A DNA stretch of 64,000 nucleotides, from NCBI RefSeq assembly GCF_963678635.1, contig NC_087065.1:33667679-33731678 (forward strand), read 5' to 3'. The translations under genes were made by a program, and so were the position numbers. The DNA is from Symsagittifera roscoffensis (taxonomy: Eukaryota; Xenacoelomorpha; Acoela; Convolutidae). Below, piece by piece: positions 11,543 to 21,659 of this stretch (the stretch's first letter is position 1; every line of letters starts with the position of its first letter). The notes under the pieces are model-generated. The model ran no database searches. It was not told the DNA's origin and worked only from the letters and a program-made list of their open reading frames with translations.

Positions 11543-11627
11543 AATACTTCAAGTTGTGGCTTGCCTGAAGTCTCTGCGATTCGTCAGAAAAACGTTAGGC
11601 ATTTTAAATTGATGCGATTAGTAAATT

Positions 11628-11706
11628 ACCCTTGCGATAAGCAAGGTTGTTGCAACCTGGTTCAAGACTTTTCCTTCGTAAACAACTTCGTGCACAAGAT
11701 CTCCAA
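11628..11706 (+). repeat. Hairpin module M, copy at 11.6 kb
   Basis: Hairpin CCTTGC (11630-11635), loop GATAA, GCAAGG (11641-11646), then TTGCAACCTGGTTCAAGACT, TTTCCTTCGTAAACAACTT and GATCTCCA. The same layout recurs at 20501, 35304, 36824, 39958, 40494, 55104 and 57024, and in weaker form at 22676 and 37960, with the stem sequence changing but still paired. Confidence 0.65.
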
Positions 11707-11903
11707 TTTTATCATCTGCAGTTTAGAAGTTTCAGTCAAGATGCACTTTGCACTTTTAACATCTGAATGTGTTTCTGAATGCAATGTTTGCTAGTGGAAA
11801 CTTTTTCAGAATTTAATTGATTTGTTTGTCGACTCTTTGGATTTCGTCTATACTTCTCAGGTTTTAAAAGTTTTATCGGTTACTTGCCGGATGTTTTAAT
11901 TTA

Positions 11904-12150
11904 TCTATTATTTAATTGGCGTTTCATGTGACATATGTTTAAGAAGTCTCTATGGAGACATGTTTAAGCTTTTTTAACCTAATATTTTTTGTATGTTTAA
12001 CGAAAGAAGTTTCGCACGTGGAAGCTATAACGTATAATGTAATGCTTAAAAAATTTCACTTGGCACACGTTTAAGAAGTCCGATGTTGGCCTGTTAAAAG
12101 GCCTAAAAATTACAAGGATTGAAATGTTTACTCAAGTCGACGTTTGAAAA
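11904..12150 (+). mobile_element. Helitron-like 5' end, truncated
   Basis: TCTATTATTTAATTGGCG starts after an A at 11903 and aligns for about 240 bp with the 5' end of the full element at 57919 (GTTTCATGTGACATATG, TGTTTAAGAAGTC, TGCTTAA, TTTCACTTGG, AAAGGCCTAAAAATT). Neither satellite monomers nor the 3' hairpin with CTAG follow, so only the 5' end remains. Confidence 0.65.
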
Positions 12151-12194
12151 TCGGTTGGAGCGCAAATGCTTTAAATCTACCATTTTCCTTTGAA

Positions 12195-12330
12195 AAACGA
12201 AAATTTATCGTTTTACGTTGTGAATAAAGGCTTGTCGTAAAGGTAACACATGCTTGAGACGACATAGGTCTGGGGTTTGAATTCGGCCGGGATCTTTTTT
12301 TTAAACCTGAATATATTTTTTTGGACCATC
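12195..12330 (+). repeat. S2-like tRNA-derived fragment
   Basis: GGTAACACATGCTTGAGACG followed by GGTCTGGGGTTTGAATTCGG and a T-run copies the Pol III-like core of the S2 family (compare 20610-20690, 22870-22955 and 55240-55310). Only the core is present. Confidence 0.5.
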
Positions 12331-12762
12331 GTTCGTCTATTTGTTTTTTTTTCGTCTGTATTACTTCGGATCCTGTATTACTCTTTTTCTAGATTCAGCT
12401 TTCTCCTAACTTTTTGATTGACATTAATGGAAGTAATTGAGCCATTTTGCGAAAATTTTTTTGAAATTCTTGTTGAAAGTTCTTCGAAAATGTTTGATTT
12501 GTCGTTTAATGTGCATTAATTATTATACATGCGGTTGTTCTGCTTGTATCTAGCAATGTCGATTTGGTCCTGCTTCTTAAGTTTTGCTACGATGCAAATT
12601 AGTGTTCAGTTGCCTTTTTTGGCATGTTATTTTTTTTAAATTTATTTTTGTTTTCGGACAAACTGATTGAAGATATGAAATGTTGATAGCTTTAGCTTTC
12701 TCCTCATTTTTAAAACTTTTTTTTTCGATTCAGCAGCTTTCGTATCGATTTCTGTCGCTGAG
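12331..12762. other. No recognised feature
   Basis: T-rich sequence between the S2-like fragment and the foldback element; nothing identified. Confidence 0.35.
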
Positions 12763-12893
12763 CGTCAAAAGCCCCCGAGTCAAAAGCCCCCGCGACAAAA
12801 GCCTCCCTTCAAAATCCCCCGAGTCAAAAGCCCCCCGTGCTTTTGCATGTAGGTGTTCATGTACATGTAACTTTTGCGCCGGGGGCTTTTGAC
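12763..12893. repeat. Word-foldback element 1 (GTCAAAAGCCCCC)
   Basis: Five near-copies of GTCAAAAGCCCCC, spaced about 15 bp, lie at 12763-12836 (variants GACAAAAGCCTCC and TTCAAAATCCCCC). The reverse complement GGGGGCTTTTGAC ends the segment at 12881-12893, with a weaker inverted partial copy in between. It is a GC-rich island in AT-rich DNA. The short frame read across it (12680-12892) is a product of the repeat. Confidence 0.7.
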
Positions 12894-14040
12894 TTCTGCC
12901 TGCTTGTTTGTCGTGCTATCTTTGTGTTGTATTGCAAGTTTTCTGCTTCATGGTTGTCGATTTAATCTCTGCCAGTTTATTTTTTGTTGAACATAGTATA
13001 CCTTGCATTCACTACATATGTAGCATTCTTAGACGCGATGTCGGTAGAATATGCATTTTTTTTCCATAAAGTATTTCTTGTAAAATTCCGTTTGATTTTC
13101 AGCTTATTGGCTGACGGCTTCATTTCTGTCGGCTTCTCTACCTAATATTTTATTTCTGTTGTGTTTTTTTTAGATCCATAAGAGTCGGGCACCCTATATT
13201 CGAATGCTCTGAATCAAACCCACAAGGAACTGTGAAAAAAAACGACAATCATGGAAAAAACTTATCTGTTAAGTTTTTTTAAAAGTTTTTCTAGTTCCTT
13301 CAGTTTCAGTTTTGGAAGTCATCTTTGTTACTTCTTGAGGTGCATGCTGTTTTAATCTTATACTTGATGTCTCGCAAGCTGAGCAAAGCTCAGCTTCGCT
13401 TCTTTGATAAAGTTGAGCTCAACTTTAAATCGCAGATGATGAGTTTAGCATAATCTTTCAGGGCTTGCATAAGTCTCGTATCTTGATTCGAAAATTTCAA
13501 ATATGATTTCTCCAGTTTCAAAAGGACTAAAATGTCATCCTAACAAGTCTGAATATTTGGATATACAGTTCACGTACAAGTTGAACAGTGTTCTTTGTGA
13601 TAGCTGCTACTTCTGCCTTTGAGTAAACTGCCCTAAAATTTTTGAAGTCATCAATCAAAATAGTAAATGTTCAAAAAATGTAATTCCATTATTTTATACA
13701 GCTTATTTCGTGGTCTTCATTTGCAATATTCTTTGCCATATTTTGTATGATCGAAAATTTTCATATGATTACAGATTTTACAGATATATTTATCACTGGC
13801 TATATTTGCTGCAGTAGTTTAGAAATAAAATGCTTCTTTGTGATACCTCATTTGCGATCTTTATATATTAATTTTTCAAATCTATAATTAATGACAGAAA
13901 TCAAAAAATACATTTTTTCAATCAGTTGAGTTTTGTTTCTTCCTTGAGGGCTTAACCAAAGGGATGATTTTCGAGTCGTTTAACTGGCGTCTTTTTCTCT
14001 TCTGAGCTCATGATTTAAGTGAGTAGTTTCCATTTTGTGA
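12894..14040. other. RTCA upstream region with one hairpin copy
   Basis: No gene supported. The 3'-type hairpin GCAAAGCTCAGCTTCGC occurs at 13383-13399. The last few hundred bases should include the RTCA promoter; no motif is distinctive. Confidence 0.4.
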
Positions 14041-14045
14041 TTCAG
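14041..14045 (+). other. 3' splice acceptor in the RTCA 5' flank
   Basis: TTTTGTGATTCAG ends at 14045, 28 nt before the RTCA start codon, a good pyrimidine-rich acceptor. Since the coding region is intronless, it would serve a 5'-UTR intron or a spliced leader. Confidence 0.45.
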
Positions 14046-14072
14046 ATTTGATCGGTATATGCTGCTTCAACA

Positions 14073-15188
14073 ATGGCAGCAGGTGATTCAGTCTCCAGTG
14101 AAATTGAAATTGACGGGTCCCAAGGCGAGGGTGGTGGTGAAATTCTGAGAAATTGCATAGCGTATTCCACTGTTTTGAGCGTACCCATCAAGATCAATAA
14201 CATCAGAGCAGGGCGGTCTAAACCTGGACTAAGGCCTCAGCACCTGCAAGGCATTCTGCTGGCTAAAGAGTTATGCAAAGCGGCTGTTGAGGGCTGTTGT
14301 GAAAACTCAACTGACGTTGTGTACAGACCAGGTGTCATTACTGGAGGACAGTTTGTAGCTGACACGAAGACAGCTGGCAGTGTGACTCTTCTGCTGCAAA
14401 CTATTCTGCCCTGTTTGCTCTTTGCCAACAGAGCATCTTCAGTCACTCTGAAGGGAGGAACTAATGCCGAAATGGCTCCGCAAATTGATTTTGTAGAACT
14501 TGTTTTGAAGCCTGTCTTAGAAAAGTTCGATGTTTTGTTTGATCTTGATGTTGTAATGCGTGGCTACTTTCCGAAAGGCGGGGGTGAAATTGTTGTTCGA
14601 GCAAACCCCTTGAGAGAAATTAATCCGATTGTTTTGATTGACAGAGGACAAATAGTGAGTGTTTATGGGCGCTGTTTTGTGGCTGGCGTGTTGCCATTAA
14701 AGATGTGCCATGAAATGAAATCTGTTTTGATGCGCTTATTCAACAAAGTATCCTTAAATGGCCCTGATGTGAGTGTTAACTTTGAGTCCGTAAAAGAGAC
14801 TACAGCTTTTGGCAATGGATCTGGAGTGCAGCTGGTGGCCAGGACTTCCACTGGATGTCTTTTTTCTGGCTCTGCGTTGGGCAGCAGAAACCTGAGTAAT
14901 GAACAGGTAGCTGAAAAAGCATTCCAGGAATTAATTGAATCTGTGATTACAAACAGTAATGCATGTGTTGACAAGTACTTGCAAGATCAGATGATTATTT
15001 TCATGGCCCTTGCTAAAGGGAAAAGTAGAGTTAGGTGTGGACCACTAACGAGCCACACAGAAACTGCGATCGCGGTTGCAGAGAAAATGACAGGTGTAAA
15101 GTTCGAAGTGAATTGTGAAACTGCTAATGATTTTAACATTTCATGTGAGGGCATTGGTTTTCAAAATCCCAATTTGAGCTCAGCTTGA
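14073..15188 (+). CDS. RTCA: RNA 3'-terminal phosphate cyclase (RTCA)
   Basis: A single-exon frame of 371 aa; animal RTCA proteins are about 366 aa. The enzyme uses ATP to convert RNA 3'-phosphate ends to 2',3'-cyclic phosphates through an enzyme-AMP intermediate. Visible signature segments: EIDGSQGEGGGEILRN (residues about 12-27), RAGRSKPGLRPQHLQG, ADTKTAGSVTLLLQT, LKGGTNAEMAPQIDFVE, GYFPKGGGEIVVRANP, and STGCLFSGSALG. The C-terminal YLQDQMIIFMALAKGKSRVR is followed by SHTETAIAVAEK, whose His328 is the expected adenylylated histidine. The frame is intact, and the start fits the family length. RTCA lies 532 bp upstream of COG7 on the same strand, and a splice acceptor lies 28 nt before the ATG. 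The lack of introns could be ancestral loss or retroposition; no poly(A) tract or target duplication suggests the latter. Confidence 0.97.
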   Translation: MAAGDSVSSEIEIDGSQGEGGGEILRNCIAYSTVLSVPIKINNIRAGRSKPGLRPQHLQGILLAKELCKAAVEGCCENSTDVVYRPGVITGGQFVADTKTAGSVTLLLQTILPCLLFANRASSVTLKGGTNAEMAPQIDFVELVLKPVLEKFDVLFDLDVVMRGYFPKGGGEIVVRANPLREINPIVLIDRGQIVSVYGRCFVAGVLPLKMCHEMKSVLMRLFNKVSLNGPDVSVNFESVKETTAFGNGSGVQLVARTSTGCLFSGSALGSRNLSNEQVAEKAFQELIESVITNSNACVDKYLQDQMIIFMALAKGKSRVRCGPLTSHTETAIAVAEKMTGVKFEVNCETANDFNISCEGIGFQNPNLSSA

Positions 15189-15720
15189 AAAATGGCCTTG
15201 GGTAAAAGGCTTAATTAATGTTCAGTCTATTTTTTAAATACTATATTTTTGTGGTGCTCATAATATCGGTGTAATTGTGATTAGAATCTGAAATTTGAAT
15301 TGAAAATTGAACGAACAAAAATTATACCTCTTATTTATATCAAGTTATAGCTCTTATAGTTATATCATTAAGTACCATCCCTAGGATTCAGTTTTTTTCC
15401 ATAATGAAAAGTTGAATAATCGTACCTAACTGAAGGGTTAAATAATGTAAATGCTGGACATTGTGTGCTGCATAATTCTCTTAAACGTACAAAAGTTCAT
15501 GCTAATTAAAAATCGCGCAGTGCTTGTTCTGTGTTTGAAGATTGATTTTCAGTGAAAACATCGCAATCTTTTCCTTTCGACCGCAAAAGGGATACTTGTT
15601 GCAAGCTGGAACACAGCTTGAAGTGTTTTTTTTTTATTCGTTGCGCCCTTAAACGGCCTAGAAGTGATGATTGGGTAGCGGCTGGCTTAAATAGTTTACC
15701 TAGTTTTGATTTAAGAGTTT
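15189..15720 (+). other. RTCA-COG7 intergenic region with splice acceptor
   Basis: Holds the RTCA 3' UTR and the COG7 5' UTR. No AATAAA follows RTCA closely. A good acceptor, GATTGATTTTCAG, ends at 15552, 169 nt before the COG7 start codon. The small frame 15552-15758 overlaps the COG7 start in another frame and is not supported. Confidence 0.5.
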
Positions 15721-18078
15721 ATGGCTTCCAGTACTGCGTCCTCAAGCGCTTCTGTTGATTACTCCCGTCTGAAGGATCCTGATTTGGATGCAGTTGACTG
15801 GATCAATGCAATGTTCCAGACGGGGTCAGCCAGCGGAGGAAGCACAGCGGCGACAGGAGCAGAACAGGAAGCGCTTGCCACCTCAGTTGTCATGAAGCTG
15901 CAGCTATACATCCAGGAAGTGGAGAAGCACGTTCAGGATGTTATGCAATCAGTGTCTGCATCTGTCCCTCGAGTAGTGAGAGATGTAGAGTCTTTACGTC
16001 ATGAGACTACGATGTTACACAATGAAATGAGTCATGTCTCAAATGAAGTGGGAGTGCTGTGTACGGACACTAAAGAGTCCATGCGAACTCTGGTCCAGCT
16101 GGACCTAGAACATGACCGAATCAGCCAAGTGTTGAAGTTCATCCAGCAAGCAGATAGTTGGAGCACTCTAACTCAACAGATTGAGGACTGTTTTTTAGTG
16201 GACGATATCGCTGGAGTCTGCGAGAAAATAGTTGCTCTCAAGGCGTGCGTGGATGCAGCCAAACCAACTACTGGACAGATGTCACATGAGTTCGAATCCA
16301 GAAAGTCTACTTTGGATGCTCTGAAAAACAGAACAGAGACCATGCTGTCCCCAAAAGTAATCGAAGCAATTGATGCTAATGACGTTGATACGTTCGTGCA
16401 CTATAAGAAAATATTTGAGCTGATTGATCGAACGGAGGCTGTCTTCAAATTCTACTATCATCACGAGAAGACACTGTTCCAAAAAACCTGGTCAGAAATA
16501 CACGCTGAAGGTTTCAATGACAAAGTGTCAGATCTGCTGACACTGTTGTTTGGCGACCTTCAAACTGAAGTTGAAAAACAACAAGAGTTCATCAATAAAG
16601 TTGCCGACAGTTCTAAACCTCATAAAGCGACCAATAAGTGTTCAATGGGTAGTGTCATTTGTGAATTAGTAACTCAGTGCATTTTGGCGTTGGAACCTTC
16701 ATTAACAGCTGTAGTGAAGCAAAGCTTAGCAAATTTACACCCTAAAGACGTGCTTGTGTCTTTGAAAGACGTTCACAGCGTAGAGAAAACGTTTGTGGAA
16801 AATATTGAGCTGATGGCTTCACAGAAAAGTGTAAGACTTGAGGCGGCAGTATATGCGAGTCTGGTTCCAATACTGATTAACTACAGTCGTTATTTAAGCG
16901 AACAGCTGCTGCCTTCTTTATCAACGTTTTCATCGTACTCGGCAAAAGATTTCCACCAAGTTTCAAACTTAATCGAAGACTCGCGGCAAGTTGTTGAGCG
17001 AGCAGTTAATGATTCTCTTAAACTATGCCAGAAGGTGAGCGGTGATCTAGCTATTTTGACGGTGGTTGAAGTTTTGGAGTCTCAATTTTTCGTGTCTTAC
17101 TTGAACAGTATTAGTGATGTCATTAGAAAAGTGTCTAAACGTTTGGGTCTAACAATTGAAACTCAAAAAATTGACGCGGCCAGCTTGACAGACGGTACAA
17201 TCAAATTGTCTGTCGTGGCGGAAGATTGGACAATGTTTCAGAACTCTGCGAAACTGACCCAAACCGTTGGTAGGATCTGCAATAACCTAGCTTCGCTCGA
17301 ATCTTCGATTGTAGATAAGCATTTACTGGGAGAAAGTTTAACTATCCTTCATAATAAGTCATCAGGGAATGAAAATGATAGTGACGTTGTTTTCAACTAT
17401 TTGAAAATGTGGAATTCGCAAGCTTGGGCCAAATTACAAGAATTTGTTAAGCTGGCTCAGAGCAGCAAAGATTTGGTGTCGTTGTTTCCAAAAAGTAAGA
17501 AAGGAGTTCAATCCTTAATAGGGAAGTGTCAAAGGTTGGCCATTAACTGTGTTTTGGAATACCCAAAGCAACAGTTCACGACCATGTTTAAATTGAATGA
17601 ATGGTGCAAGATGTCAGATCAAAGGCTATCCAAGTTCAGCTTGTCGCCTTTGGAGTACATCACGCGTGTTGGCCAATACATGATGTCATTGCCAGCTCAG
17701 CTTGAGGTGCTGGAATCGGATGCTGAGATCCAGAAAGTGTTTTCAACTAACTACATTACAGATGGGACCCTGGGAGCATTTAAATTGGGCCAAGATGAAA
17801 CCCTCTGTGAACTGTGGTTGTCGGCTATAGTTGAAGACATGCTGCGATTGTACCTAGAAGGCATAATGTCACTGGAAATGCTAACCGATGAAGGTGCCAG
17901 ACAAATGAGCACTGATGTGAACTACCTTCAGAATGTTTTGGATGATCTGGGGTTGAAACTGAGCGATGATCTGAGTTCGTATCTGAAGCTACTTGACAGT
18001 CCAGTCAGCGAGTTGGCAAAATTACAAAATTCAGTACCGCAACGCTTGTTCAATTGTGTGAAGTCGCAACGAAAGTAA
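15721..18078 (+). CDS. COG7: Conserved oligomeric Golgi complex subunit 7
   Basis: A single-exon frame of 785 aa (vertebrate COG7 is about 770). COG7 belongs to lobe B of the COG tethering complex, which acts in retrograde transport inside the Golgi and is needed for glycosylation. Matching segments: DLDAVDWINAMFQTGS at the N terminus, VVMKLQLYIQEVEKHV, PRVVRDVESLRHE, QADSWSTLTQQIEDCF, EDWTMFQNSAKL (about 501-512), and the strongest block FSLSPLEYITRVGQYMMSLP (from residue 639). The end has DVNYLQNVLDDLGL and SVPQRLFNCV. The N-terminal half is predicted helical coiled coil, as in other COG subunits. A Ser/Gly/Ala-rich insert follows the WINAMF block. The start at 15721 gives the family N terminus. 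Intact, with no introns. I first considered COG3, but the conserved blocks fit COG7 only. Confidence 0.95.
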   Translation: MASSTASSSASVDYSRLKDPDLDAVDWINAMFQTGSASGGSTAATGAEQEALATSVVMKLQLYIQEVEKHVQDVMQSVSASVPRVVRDVESLRHETTMLHNEMSHVSNEVGVLCTDTKESMRTLVQLDLEHDRISQVLKFIQQADSWSTLTQQIEDCFLVDDIAGVCEKIVALKACVDAAKPTTGQMSHEFESRKSTLDALKNRTETMLSPKVIEAIDANDVDTFVHYKKIFELIDRTEAVFKFYYHHEKTLFQKTWSEIHAEGFNDKVSDLLTLLFGDLQTEVEKQQEFINKVADSSKPHKATNKCSMGSVICELVTQCILALEPSLTAVVKQSLANLHPKDVLVSLKDVHSVEKTFVENIELMASQKSVRLEAAVYASLVPILINYSRYLSEQLLPSLSTFSSYSAKDFHQVSNLIEDSRQVVERAVNDSLKLCQKVSGDLAILTVVEVLESQFFVSYLNSISDVIRKVSKRLGLTIETQKIDAASLTDGTIKLSVVAEDWTMFQNSAKLTQTVGRICNNLASLESSIVDKHLLGESLTILHNKSSGNENDSDVVFNYLKMWNSQAWAKLQEFVKLAQSSKDLVSLFPKSKKGVQSLIGKCQRLAINCVLEYPKQQFTTMFKLNEWCKMSDQRLSKFSLSPLEYITRVGQYMMSLPAQLEVLESDAEIQKVFSTNYITDGTLGAFKLGQDETLCELWLSAIVEDMLRLYLEGIMSLEMLTDEGARQMSTDVNYLQNVLDDLGLKLSDDLSSYLKLLDSPVSELAKLQNSVPQRLFNCVKSQRK

Positions 18079-18369
18079 AACTTGTTCGGCTCAGTACTTG
18101 GCCTTTATTTGTATAAAACTCACAATTACATATCTTTATATTTATGGAAAATAATGTAAATTGGTTTGGAAATCAAATTATTCTTGAAAGCCTTCACAAT
18201 TCAGTTTTATTGATGCAGTTGATATTCAAAGAAGAGTAGCTAACACTGTATTGAGAATAGTTCAAGGCTATGTTGAAGAATTGGTTGCCGTTTTGTTAAA
18301 AATCTCGGGGAACATTATTCTTAAGTCTGGCTACTGGCGGAATGGTCTGTGCACTTATTCTCTTACAGT

Positions 18370-18410
18370 GAGGCTCGAATTTAAACTTTTTAAATTTAAA
18401 TTCGAGCCTC
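18370..18410. repeat. Perfect inverted repeat, 16-bp arms
   Basis: GAGGCTCGAATTTAAA (18370-18385) and TTTAAATTCGAGCCTC (18395-18410) are exact reverse complements around a 9-base loop. It lies about 290 bp past the COG7 stop codon and is isolated; I saw no second copy. Confidence 0.8.
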
Positions 18411-18956
18411 TGAATTTAAAAAAAAATAGGCTTTTATTCTGTCGGCCAATATGTTTTTTTTCTTTTTATACCCGGTTGTATGATTTAAGATTGAGCAAAC
18501 TATTAAAGGCACAATGCTTGAAAGTTTGAAATCAACGTCGCAGAATCTTCCCAATAATCAAACGAAAAAAAGAATGTTGCAATTTTTGGGGAAAAGTTTT
18601 CTTGGTAACTTTGGTTGAAATCTTTTGCGGCAGTAAGATGTAGTTAGCAAGTGCTTTTTAATGAAAATAGCCGAGATCTCGATTTGCTGCGCATTTTAAA
18701 AATTTTCGTTGTCCTTTTGTCAGCTGATTCTTTACATTTTTTTTAAATTCAGGGACTGATTTGTTATGTTGAGCGCATTTAATTGCAGTTTCTGCGTCCC
18801 GGTAATCTAAATGACTTTGGTAAATTTTGATTGTAAGAGTTTCAAAAATTGTGCATGTATATTTTTGTCTGCTTCTTAGTTTCTTTTGCTTTGGAGGTTC
18901 TTGAGTCTTAGTAAATCCGTATAATTTTTGAATTTTCTTCCTCTAGAGATTTTTTT

Positions 18957-18958
<2 letters not shown>

Positions 18959-18993
<35 letters not shown>
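18959..18993. repeat. (TA)n microsatellite
   Basis: An uninterrupted run of about 17 TA units. Confidence 0.95.
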
Positions 18994-18996
<3 letters not shown>

Positions 18997-19429
18997 CAAA
19001 TCTAATTGGCTTCCAATTCTTTAATCATTTTTTGCAAAATTTTGGTGTCCAAATAACTTTTGATTTCAGTCTACCTTTTTCGGTTGAGTTATCAGAATTA
19101 ACTTACTGGAAGAGCACTACCCAAGTTGCTGCGTTACTCGTCCAAATCACTGGTATTGAAGCTGTTTAATATTTGGAGCTGTTTTTGACTATTAATTTGG
19201 ATCACACGGGTTTAATCACATTTGTACTGTTTTTTGAACATTGATTTGTGGTTAGAAACGTTCGTGGACTGATTTTGGCAAAGTTCATCAATGATTTTTT
19301 ACTTTCACGGTTTTTGCCTTCGTAATAGTATGTTTTGCTATCTTTCAACTTCATCTATTGTGTATATTTGACTGAAATTAATATATCTGAGGTTTTGCTC
19401 ATTGTATCTCAAGGGCAAGATTTCTATTT

Positions 19430-19740
19430 TTACATTAGTGAGCTTGAAAGTGAAGTGTATTTGTACGATTCTTCTTTTTTCCCAATCTAACTCGCAAATA
19501 AAAGTGCTCATTTGGCGCAGTTTTGCTCTAATCACGATCTGTAGCATAAGAAGTTTCATAGCATCTGTTTTCTGCTTTGTTTGTAGCTAGAGTTTGTGAA
19601 TTGTTACGCGTCCATGGCTGAGGGGTTAGTGCGTGAGACTCTTAATCTCTTGCTCGTAGGATCGAATTTTTTTTTTCATTTTATAGAGCTGCTTTTTTCC
19701 GCTAGTGTTTGCGAAGCGCAGATCCGCCTCCGTGTTGAAA
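19430..19740 (+). repeat. Dispersed repeat S1, shortened copy 2
   Basis: Contains TGTATTTGTACGATTC, the phrase TCGCAAATAAAAGTGCTC (19494-19511), a tRNA-like unit at about 19607-19667 (ATGGCTGAGGGGTTAGTGCG ... GGATCGAA) and the 3' hairpin region GCGAAGCGCAGATCCGC (19711-19727, two mismatches). The roughly 300-bp middle part present in other copies is missing. Confidence 0.65.
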
Positions 19741-20500
19741 GTTTTTCTTAAATTTTTTTGGCTCTATGATTTTTTGTACGGTGTATATTAATGTGTTTTT
19801 TTAAAAGAGCCGTTATTAAATATTGAGCGTTTTTTTTCTGCCCCGATAGCCAATTTGTGCTTTGTTAGACAATTTTTTCGTGTTTTTTGTTTTCACGTTT
19901 TCGACTGAAACTGTTGGCTTAATTTCCACTAGTTTTCTATGGAATCATCAAATAGGTTCTTTTGTGGCGATTTTTTAATTGTGATTGGTTGCAAAAATAT
20001 CGAAATAAATATGCCTAAATTTTGGATTTATTCGTTTTTTTATTATCTTTTCTGTTTCAAATCTGCCGGCTTCATTTTTTGTTCGATCATTTTCTATCGC
20101 AAGTAGTACCAAGCTCCTTTTAGCCTCCTTGTAAGTTTTTTTCAAGCTCGATTGCAGCTTTGAGGGGTCTGACTTCTGATTTGTGTTCAGCGTTCTTTAG
20201 TGGTCTGACTTCTGCTAAAGGAAGACAAAGTACGCTCTACAATGACGAAAATTCGAATAGTGTGAAAAAACGCGAAAGAATTTTAAAATCAGCAGTGGAA
20301 TTTGATTCACTGGAAAAATAAAAAAAGTTCTCAATTGATCCAAGTTTCTCTAGTTGGCTTAGTTTTTTGAAAAATATGAATCATGAAAGGTTCTTCATTC
20401 AAAATCAGAGATATTTGACGTAATTTTGAAAAATCATAAAAGCTCACTCATATTTCCCATGCACAAGGATTATCACCTCTGCAGTCTCCGAATAATTTTT
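19741..20500. repeat. Decayed repeat S4-like sequence
   Basis: 20210-20450 resembles the S4 family (compare 31140-31330 and 38320-38540): AAAGGAAGACAAA and GTGTGAAAAAACGCG. A weakened 3'-type hairpin is at about 20098-20125. No gene is supported. Confidence 0.4.
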
Positions 20501-21260
20501 CTTGCGAGAGCAAGTGTTTTTTAATCGGGATTTAGACTTTTTCCTGTAAACAACTTCTACAAATTCGCAATTTGGTTTAGTGTCGAACATTCACAAATAC
20601 CAGGTTTATCCCCATTTAGTCTGAAGTAACGCCGTCGCCTTCGATCCCTAAGGTCTGGAATTCGAGTCTCGCCGGAACTTTTTTTTTCAGTATGTAATCA
20701 ATTGAAAATATTTAAATTTTTGGTAAAAATTAAGTTGTCGGACTTTTATTTGTCTGCGCAAGTTTTGCCTGCTCAGCTACTACATCACCCATCTTGCTTG
20801 TGCTGTAAGTGTAAGCAACTTTCGTTGCAACTGCAAGTGTTGTTCTCTCAGTTTCAGGGAGGGTAACTGAAGAATTGTTTTTATCTTTTTTTTCGGCTCA
20901 ACAGGTGTTTGGTCAGTGATCATCGTCTTAGTTGCCTTATCTTAGATTTTTATGCTCAAGTTACGTCGGTTGTGTTACCACATCATTGGTTTTTCTTGTA
21001 ATATAAGCAAATATCATGATAGTTGCAAGTGTTGATCATTGTAGTTTCAGGGGACTTAAAGTTTTTTAAGTTTTTTTTTATAAAAACTTTTTTTTCGGAC
21101 CAACTGGTTTCTGCTCAAAGATGTTCGGCTTTGTTTTCGCTTTGTAAGTTTTGGTTCATTGCTAAAATATCCAATGTCTTGATTTGCATTCTTACCTAGA
21201 ATTCCTGTTTGATAAAAACGGGCATATTGAAAGTGCATGGTGTTGTTTTTTATTTAATTT
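20501..21260 (+). repeat. Dispersed repeat S2, copy 2
   Basis: Begins with the hairpin CTTGC-GAGA-GCAAG (20501-20514) and module M sequence (CGGGATTTAGACTTTTTCCT). The tRNA-like core follows at 20615-20685 (TCTGAAGTAACGCCGTCGCC ... GGTCTGGAATTCGAGTCTCG), then the CTGCTCAAAGATGTTCGGCT phrase. Satellite B follows, as at 7.3 kb. Confidence 0.65.
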
Positions 21261-21659
21261 TATTTTGGTTTGAGACGCTCAAACTATTTCTATAAAAGGA
21301 CATTGATGGGAAGATCGCCCACTGCTCTGCGTGCCTGCATAATCACCTAGTATATTTTCACTTTACCCCACTATCTTCAGCCGGTTTCTAGAGTTCTTTT
21401 TTGTTTAAATTAGGTATAATGAAAATGTATGGTATTGGTTTAATGAAAATGTATGGTTTTGGTAAATGTATGACATTGTATGTTTTTTTGAGACTTGAGA
21501 CCCCTTGAATTTTTTTTCTTTTTTTGCAAAAATTTTAATTTTTTCAGAAAATGATTACCGATTTTCAAAAAAAAACAACACTTATCCAATGAACGACTTC
21601 CTACTTCCTTGTGTGTCTGTATAATTTCCCAGTCTCTTTTTACATTAACCCCACCGTAT

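Larger units (their letters stand above)
18079..19429. other. COG7 3' flank with palindrome and microsatellite
   Basis: No gene supported. No canonical AATAAA follows the COG7 stop at once (TATAAA near 18114 is the nearest variant). The perfect hairpin and the (TA)n tract are listed separately. Confidence 0.4.

Noticed and set aside
15721-18078. COG3 as the identity of the 785-aa protein
   Set aside because: Conserved blocks (MKLQLYIQEV, DWTMFQNS, SPLEYITRVGQYMMSLP) fit COG7; COG3 has none of them.
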